A stretch of DNA of 9,489 nucleotides. Source: Hydrogenophaga intermedia (GTDB taxonomy: Bacteria > Pseudomonadota > Gammaproteobacteria > Burkholderiales > Burkholderiaceae_C). The stretch covers positions 1-9,489 of the forward strand of contig CAMBOY010000103.1 of assembly GCA_945869245.1 (NCBI GenBank). The letters are read 5' to 3'. The notes beneath the pieces were generated by a model. It made no database searches. It was not told where the DNA came from and saw only the letters and a program-made list of their open reading frames with translations. The position numbers were made by a program, and so were the translations under genes. Shown piece by piece: positions 6,110 to 9,489 of the stretch. Positions within the stretch are counted from its first letter, which is position 1. Each line of letters opens with the position of its first letter.

Positions 6110-6616
6110 TCAAACAGTGTGCAGCGGCCGGTCGCTCACGACGGTGCCGTCTTCGTCGGCGTACAGCCAATCGCCTGGGCGCAGCCACACCCCCTGCACC
6201 TGAATCACCACGTCGCGCACGCCCTCACCCCGGCGCTCGGTCGGCAGCGGCATGCTGGCCAAGGCCAGGATGCCCACCTCGCACTGCGCCAGCTCGGCCA
6301 CGTCGCGCACACAGCCATTGATCACCACCCCAGCCCAGCCATTGCGCGCTGCAGCGGCGCCCAGATTGCCACCCAGCAGCGCGCGGCGCAACGAAGCCCC
6401 GCCGTCGACCACCAGCACGCGGCCGTTGCCCGGGCTCTCCACCGCCGCTTTGACCACCGAGTTGTCCTCAAAACAGCGCGCGGTCGCCACTGGGCCAGCA
6501 AAACGCGTTCGGCCGCCAAAGGCCCGAAACACCGGCGGCAAGACACGGAAAGCGCCCGAGTCGTCGGCCTTGTGCGTGTCGCACAAATCGCAGGTGAGCA
6601 CGGAGGGAATCGACAT
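6110..6616 (-). CDS. RraA-family protein, probable 4-hydroxy-4-methyl-2-oxoglutarate/oxaloacetate aldolase
   Basis: A cytoplasmic protein of 168 residues, close to the 161 of E. coli RraA, with LCDTH at 11-15, FGGRTRFAGPV at 33-43, CFEDNS at 48-53 and RVLVVDGGASLRRALLGGNL at 66-85. Gly83 is followed after exactly 20 residues by Arg104-Asp105, then Glu108: the G-x20-R-D-x2-E/D pattern linked to the class II HMG/CHA aldolases of this family. E. coli RraA, the RNase E inhibitor, has Arg-Gln at this point, as I recall its sequence. An aldolase or oxaloacetate decarboxylase activity is therefore more likely than RNase E control, although automatic annotation often says the latter. The start at 6616 has AAAGGA about 8 nt upstream; a longer frame to 6763 is only intergenic sequence. 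It is transcribed divergently from the SWIB gene. Confidence 0.85.
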   Translation of the reverse strand: MSIPSVLTCDLCDTHKADDSGAFRVLPPVFRAFGGRTRFAGPVATARCFEDNSVVKAAVESPGNGRVLVVDGGASLRRALLGGNLGAAAARNGWAGVVINGCVRDVAELAQCEVGILALASMPLPTERRGEGVRDVVIQVQGVWLRPGDWLYADEDGTVVSDRPLHTV

Positions 6617-6850
6617 GTTTTTTCCTTTCTCAACAGAGGGCAGAAGGGTCACAAAACGCACTGACAAGGCGCTTGCGCAGACCGAGTGTTGTTTTCTTCG
6701 ACAAAAAACCCCGTTTTCCCTATGAAAACACCCGAAAAAACAGTGCTTGCGCCTTGGAAACACCCCCCAAGTCCTTTAGCATGCCAGTCACCAGAGCAAA
6801 TGCGTGTTTTTGCACTGGAGTCAAACCCACTTCTACAAGGAAAGACAATC
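6617..6850. other. AT-richer divergent intergenic region between rraA-like and SWIB genes
   Basis: 234 nt without a gene, notably richer in A and T runs than its flanks. It must hold promoters in both directions. On the plus strand a candidate is at 6754-6782 (separate entry). On the minus strand TTGTCA at about 6664-6669 could be a -35 but lacks a good -10 partner. GTTTTC (6713-6718) and GAAAAC (6724-6729) form a short inverted repeat with a 5-nt loop, in the middle of several A/T tracts. Confidence 0.5.
6754..6782 (+). promoter_or_regulatory. Candidate sigma70 promoter for the SWIB gene
   Basis: TTGGAA (6754-6759) and TAGCAT (6777-6782) are separated by exactly 17 nt. Each matches four of six consensus positions. 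A start near 6789 would leave a leader of about 60 nt, ending in the AAGGAAAG ribosome-binding site at about 6838. Confidence 0.4.
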
Positions 6851-7285
6851 ATGGCAACTGCAAAGAAAGCACCGGCGAAGGCCGCCGCACCGGCCAAGAA
6901 AGCCGCACCCGCGAAGAAGGCTGCTCCAGCCAAAAAGGCTGCAGCTCCGGCCAAAGCCGCCGCACCCGCTAAGAAGGCCGCAGCCCCCGCCAAAAAGGCA
7001 GCCGCTCCTGCCAAGAAGGCCGCTCCCGCCAAAAAGCGCACCCCCAACGCCGCCTTCATGAAGGCCATGACCCCCAGCGCAGCGCTGGCGGCCGTGATCG
7101 GCGCCACCCCGATGCCCCGCACCGAAGTGACCAAAAAGGTGTGGGAATACATCAAAAAGCACAAGCTGCAAGACGCAGCCAACAAGCGCATGATCAACGC
7201 CGACGCCAAGCTCAAGGAGATCTTCAAAAAGTCTCAGGTGTCGATGTTCGAGATGACCAAACTGATCAGCGACCAGCTCAAGTGA
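6851..7285 (+). CDS. SWIB/MDM2-domain protein with histone H1-like Lys/Ala/Pro N-terminal tail
   Basis: Probable nucleoid-associated DNA-binding protein of 144 residues. Residues 1-63 are almost only Ala, Lys and Pro, built from repeats of the type AAPAKK, like histone H1 tails and bacterial H1-like proteins. Residues 64-144 form a SWIB domain: FMKAMTPSAALAAVIG at 69-84, MPRTEVTKKVWEYIKKHKLQD at 88-108, then INADAKLKEIFKKSQVSMFEMTKLIS at 115-140. In eukaryotes this domain occurs in chromatin-remodelling complexes; bacterial versions are known in Chlamydia and Burkholderiales. DNA binding by the tail is inferred from its charge. The ATG at 6851 is preceded by AAGGAAAG at suitable spacing; frames extending upstream to 6686 lack this character. 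The gene ends 42 nt before a strong terminator. Confidence 0.92.
   Translation: MATAKKAPAKAAAPAKKAAPAKKAAPAKKAAAPAKAAAPAKKAAAPAKKAAAPAKKAAPAKKRTPNAAFMKAMTPSAALAAVIGATPMPRTEVTKKVWEYIKKHKLQDAANKRMINADAKLKEIFKKSQVSMFEMTKLISDQLK
6884..7036 (+). repeat. Degenerate in-frame tandem repeats encoding Ala-Pro-Ala-Lys-Lys units
   Basis: About nine imperfect 15-21 nt units inside the SWIB gene, of the form GCC-GCN-CCN-GCC-AAR-AAR. Codons vary between units (GCA, GCC, GCT; AAG, AAA), so the protein repeat is older than a recent slippage, though unit number may still vary among strains. Confidence 0.75.
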
Positions 7286-7326
7286 TGCCGCCGGGGTTTG
7301 GCGCGCGCAAACGCACCGCCCCACAC

Positions 7327-7356
7327 AAAAAAGCCGACCCTTGGGTCGGCTTTTTT
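7327..7356. terminator. Bidirectional rho-independent terminator
   Basis: GCCGACCC (7333-7340) and GGGTCGGC (7343-7350) form a perfect 8-bp stem (7 bp with a CTTG loop in practice), flanked by six A on the left and six T on the right. It can therefore end transcription from both sides: the SWIB gene on the plus strand and the LuxR-like/Crp-like operon on the minus strand, whose last stop is 10 nt away. Confidence 0.95.
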
Positions 7357-7365
7357 ACTGGGTGA

Positions 7366-8001
7366 TCACCAACGCGCCGGCAGCCGTTTGAGCAACACAA
7401 TGCGGCGGTCGCGCACCGCAATATAGCCGCCGGTCTCCAGGTCTTTCAGCAGGCGACTGACCATTTCGCGCGAACACGCTAGGTGCTGCGCCATTTGCAT
7501 ATGGGTCAGGCGTTCGGACACGACCCGCTCGCCAGCAGGGTTCTCCGGATCGGCGCGTTCTTGCAGCATCTTGGCCAAGCGTCCGTACACATCGATCAGC
7601 GCCACACTGCGTGCGCTTTCGGTGGCCAGACGGGCGCGGCGAATCAGCCGCTCCATCAGCTGTAGCGCGAAGTCGGGGTGTTCGCTGATGTAGCGCAGCA
7701 GCGTGTCGCGCGAAATCACCGAACACGTGGTGGGCTCCACCGCCTCGACATTGGCCGAGCGCTTGCCACCGTCCAAGGACATCTCGCCCACATAGTCCAG
7801 GGGACCGTAATGGGCCAAGGTAAGCTCTTTGCCATTGCTACCGGCCAAGTAGGTGCGCAGCAAACCCGCCATGACGATGTAAATGGTGTCGCCCTGCTCT
7901 CCTTCTTGGATGATCAGGGTACCTTTGCGGTACTGGCGGCGGGAACCCAGCGCGGCCAGCGCTTGGATATGACGCGTGGATGGAGGCGTGGGGTAGAGCA
8001 T
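7366..8001 (-). CDS. Crp/Fnr-family transcriptional regulator
   Basis: Cytoplasmic cyclic-nucleotide-type regulator of 211 residues, about the length of E. coli CRP. The N-terminal beta-roll includes GTLIIQEGEQGDTIYIVMAG (27-46) and the phosphate-binding cassette GEMSLDGGKRSANV (72-85), with Gly72-Glu73 and Arg81-Ser82 matching the CRP residues that hold cAMP. A long helix at about 105-140 is the dimer interface. The helix-turn-helix is at 166-186 (MQMAQHLACSREMVSRLLKDL), with SREMVSR equivalent to the CRP recognition helix SRETVGR. There is no N-terminal cysteine cluster, so it is not an Fe-S FNR. Ligand could be cAMP or c-di-GMP. The ATG at 8001 is preferred over a TTG at 8007; no Shine-Dalgarno sequence is visible, and the gene lies 12 nt after the LuxR-like stop, so it is probably translated by coupling. 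Confidence 0.92.
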   Translation of the reverse strand: MLYPTPPSTRHIQALAALGSRRQYRKGTLIIQEGEQGDTIYIVMAGLLRTYLAGSNGKELTLAHYGPLDYVGEMSLDGGKRSANVEAVEPTTCSVISRDTLLRYISEHPDFALQLMERLIRRARLATESARSVALIDVYGRLAKMLQERADPENPAGERVVSERLTHMQMAQHLACSREMVSRLLKDLETGGYIAVRDRRIVLLKRLPARW

Positions 8002-8013
8002 GGCCAATCAGTT

Positions 8014-8718
8014 TCAGTTTGATTCTGGCGAATTGTGCGGGAAAACTGGACCAGTTTTTGGCACCTTGGCAACAGGTGGCAGGGAATTGAGACGCTGCAG
8101 CAACTGGCGGATGCTGTGGGAACCCGTTTTCTCTCGGATCGATTTGATCTGGCTGCGAATGGTGGATTCGGCCACCCGATGCGTCAAAGCGATGTCCGGA
8201 ATCTCCAGGCCTTTGCACAGCGCCACCATCACCGACTCTTCGGTGGGACTCAGTTCGCAATGGCGCGCAAACAAGGTGATCGCCAAGTTGTCGCTGGGCG
8301 GCTGGCGCGAGAGCTGCACCAACACCAAGGGGTCGTCGGACTCCATGGGGTGACTCAGAGGCAAAAACACCACGGACAAGTCGCGGGCTTCGCGCTTGAG
8401 CATCATCAAGCTGCGGTGGCCACGTTGCGCCATTTCCACCGCTCCGTGCATGCGCTCGGTGGCGCCGTCTTCGTGCGCCACCAGCACACCGTCGAACTGG
8501 GCGATCACCTCGCGCCGGTCCATTTCGCGGCGTGCCACTTGGTTGGCGTGCAACACCCGGGCGGAGCAGTCGACCACGATCGAACCGTGGTCCGACTCAT
8601 CGAGCACGCGCAACAGCATGTCAACCGGCAAACACGAGCCGCCTTCGCTTTCAACCCGTCCGCCCAACGTTGCCACGGATGGCTGCTCGCGCCGGACGGC
8701 GGAAACATCGTTCTGCAT
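8014..8718 (-). CDS. LuxR-family transcriptional regulator with PAS-like N-terminal domain
   Basis: DNA-binding regulator of 234 residues. The C-terminal LuxR/GerE helix-turn-helix is clear at 156-211: LSPTEESVMVALCKGLEIPDIA, then VAESTIRSQIKSIREKTGS as the recognition region, then IRQLLQRL. The N-terminal part (about 33-140) looks like a PAS fold, with LLRVLDESDHGSIVVDCSARVLHANQVARR at its start; this is less certain. No phospho-acceptor receiver domain is present, so it is not a classical response regulator, and any ligand is unknown. The tail after 216 is Pro-rich and unstructured. The ATG at 8718 has AGGGGG at 8730-8725, six nt upstream, and is better than the TTG at 8724. It is the first gene of a two-gene operon with the Crp-like gene. 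Confidence 0.88.
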   Translation of the reverse strand: MQNDVSAVRREQPSVATLGGRVESEGGSCLPVDMLLRVLDESDHGSIVVDCSARVLHANQVARREMDRREVIAQFDGVLVAHEDGATERMHGAVEMAQRGHRSLMMLKREARDLSVVFLPLSHPMESDDPLVLVQLSRQPPSDNLAITLFARHCELSPTEESVMVALCKGLEIPDIALTHRVAESTIRSQIKSIREKTGSHSIRQLLQRLNSLPPVAKVPKTGPVFPHNSPESN

Positions 8719-8831
8719 GTACAACCCCCTGAGTAATGTCGAATAACCCAGTCTAGTTCCCCTCTTTGGAGGATTTTGTGCGCTGGTGGAGTCCGTCGGT
8801 GTGATGTATTCACCGATGGGGAACCGCTGCG
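8719..8831. other. Intergenic region upstream of the LuxR-like/Crp-like operon
   Basis: 113 nt between the TPP-enzyme stop and the LuxR-like start. It holds the hairpin at 8793-8819, the short symmetric element CCTC-TTTG-GAGG at 8761-8772, and the ribosome-binding site next to 8718. I see no promoter with both hexamers well matched, so whether the regulators are read with the upstream enzyme gene is open. Confidence 0.5.
8793..8819. repeat. Inverted repeat after the TPP-enzyme gene, possible weak terminator
   Basis: CCGTCGGTG (8793-8801) and CACCGATGG (8811-8819) pair over nine positions with one G-T wobble and a 9-nt loop, starting 13 nt after the stop of the minus-strand enzyme gene. No run of T follows in that direction, so it is either a weak terminator, an mRNA 3'-end stabiliser or an operator. 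Confidence 0.45.
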
Positions 8832-9489
8832 CTACGTCGCCGGCTGTGCCGCGCGGCGAATCGCACTGAGTGTGCCGCGGGTGGTGATGACCTCGGGATC
8901 GAGCATCAGCTCAATCAGATAACCACCGGGCGCGGCCAAGGCGCGTTGCAGGGCGGGCTCGAATTCGTGGGTGAGGGTCAGGCGTTCGGCTTGGTAACCA
9001 TAGGCCCGCGCCAGCGCACAAAAGTCGGGGTTGGACAGGTCGGAGCCGCTCACCCGGGCCGGGTATTCGCGCTCTTGGTGCATGCGGATGGTGCCGTAAG
9101 TGCCGTTGTTGAGCAGCAGCACAATGCTTTTGCCACCGTGCTGGGTGGCGGTGGCCAGTTCTTGGCCGTTCATCAGAAAGTCGCCGTCGCCAGCGATGGT
9201 GAAGGCCACCCGGCCGGTGAGCAGCGCGGCCGCAATGCCCGCCGGCACGCCGTAGCCCATGGCGCCGTTGGTGGGGGCCAGCTGGGTTTTGAAGCCCTTG
9301 GCCAAGCCGCTGTAGCGATAAAAGCGGTGCAGCCAGCTGGCGAAGTTGCCCGCGCCGTTGGTGAGCACGGCGTCGGCCGGCAGGTGGCGCTGCAGGGTGT
9401 GCACGATGGCGGGCATGTCGAGTGTGCCGGGCAGCTGCACGCCGCCGTTGGCCGCGTCGATGTTGGCCAGGTAGTCGGCGTGGCAGGCC
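8832..9489 (-). CDS. Thiamine-pyrophosphate-dependent enzyme, acetolactate-synthase-like, C-terminal part (partial)
   Basis: The frame is open to the right window edge; 218 C-terminal residues are visible. They contain the TPP-binding domain of the IlvB/POX/benzoylformate-decarboxylase superfamily: an AVLTNGAGNFASWL stretch, NGAMGYGVPAGIAAAL, then the diphosphate/Mg motif GDGDFLMNGQELATAT with an Asn-Asn pair exactly 24 residues after GDG (LLLNNGTYGTIRMHQ). The C-terminus LDPEVITTRGTLSAIRR is typical of ALS-like proteins of unassigned function. Sequence after the Asn-Asn pair (GTYGTIRMHQEREYP) differs from biosynthetic acetolactate synthases, which have a QSLGMV-like segment, and no small-subunit gene follows, so I do not call it ilvB. 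An in-frame GTG at 9440 is internal, since coding sequence continues upstream of it. Confidence 0.88.
   Translation of the reverse strand, partial: ACHADYLANIDAANGGVQLPGTLDMPAIVHTLQRHLPADAVLTNGAGNFASWLHRFYRYSGLAKGFKTQLAPTNGAMGYGVPAGIAAALLTGRVAFTIAGDGDFLMNGQELATATQHGGKSIVLLLNNGTYGTIRMHQEREYPARVSGSDLSNPDFCALARAYGYQAERLTLTHEFEPALQRALAAPGGYLIELMLDPEVITTRGTLSAIRRAAQPAT

Noticed and set aside
6104..6118. Short inverted repeat GCTGA-A-TCAGC and TGAGC/GCTCA between the exporter and RraA-family genes as a terminator
   Set aside because: The stems are only five base pairs, cannot all form together and have no T-run. The 6-nt convergent gap gives no further support.
6686..6850. Upstream extension of the SWIB protein to 6686
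   Set aside because: The added residues have no family similarity and cover the promoter region, while the ATG at 6851 has a good ribosome-binding site and the usual MATAKK-type start.
8800..8814. TGTGA-N5-TCACC as a CRP/FNR binding site before the LuxR-like gene
   Set aside because: The spacing is five rather than the six of the CRP consensus and one half-site is imperfect; the symmetry is better explained by the hairpin at 8793-8819.
1..9489. CRISPR arrays, tRNAs, insertion sequences, toxin-antitoxin or anti-phage systems
   Set aside because: No regularly spaced repeats, no cloverleaf-like sequence, and no transposase, nuclease or toxin motif was seen on either strand.

Overview
The window looks like chromosomal DNA of a GC-rich betaproteobacterium, most likely Burkholderiales and probably Comamonadaceae. 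The reasons are a zapA gene followed directly by a 6S RNA gene, a SWIB-domain protein with an H1-like Lys/Ala/Pro tail, a RraA-family protein, and the style of the LuxR-like and Crp-like regulators. This placement is inferred from gene content only. I see no rRNA, tRNA, CRISPR array, insertion sequence or phage gene.

Left third, minus strand, about 4240 down to 1: a vitamin B12 uptake operon. A cobalamin riboswitch (about 4234-3999) precedes btuB, the TonB-dependent outer-membrane receptor. Then come a BtuF-like protein without a signal peptide, a second BtuF with a clear signal peptide (the periplasmic binding protein), and the N-terminal part of a FecCD/BtuC permease that runs off the left edge. 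The last three genes are tightly packed: the two btuF genes overlap by 8 nt, and btuF and the permease are about 25 nt apart or less. The ATPase (BtuD) is expected beyond the edge.

Middle, plus strand, 4260-6103: a divergent promoter region opens onto a small coiled-coil gene (ZapB/TIGR02449-like) overlapping zapA by ATGA. The 6S RNA gene (ssrS) follows, with its own -10 box. A block of GC-rich hairpins (about 5151-5216) separates it from a TauE/SafE-family membrane exporter gene.

Right of centre: a RraA-family gene (minus) converges on the exporter and carries the residues expected of an HMG/CHA aldolase. It is divergent from a histone-H1-like SWIB protein gene (plus). A near-perfect bidirectional terminator at 7327-7356 serves the SWIB gene and the regulators facing it.

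Right end, minus strand: a TPP-dependent enzyme (acetolactate-synthase-like C-terminal half, cut by the window edge), then a 113-nt gap, then a two-gene regulatory operon: a LuxR-type regulator with a PAS-like N-terminus and a Crp/Fnr-family regulator 12 nt behind it.

Most of the window is recognisable housekeeping content. The item most worth following up is the leaderless BtuF paralogue inside the B12 operon. It appears to have lost the two glutamates with which BtuF docks on its permease.
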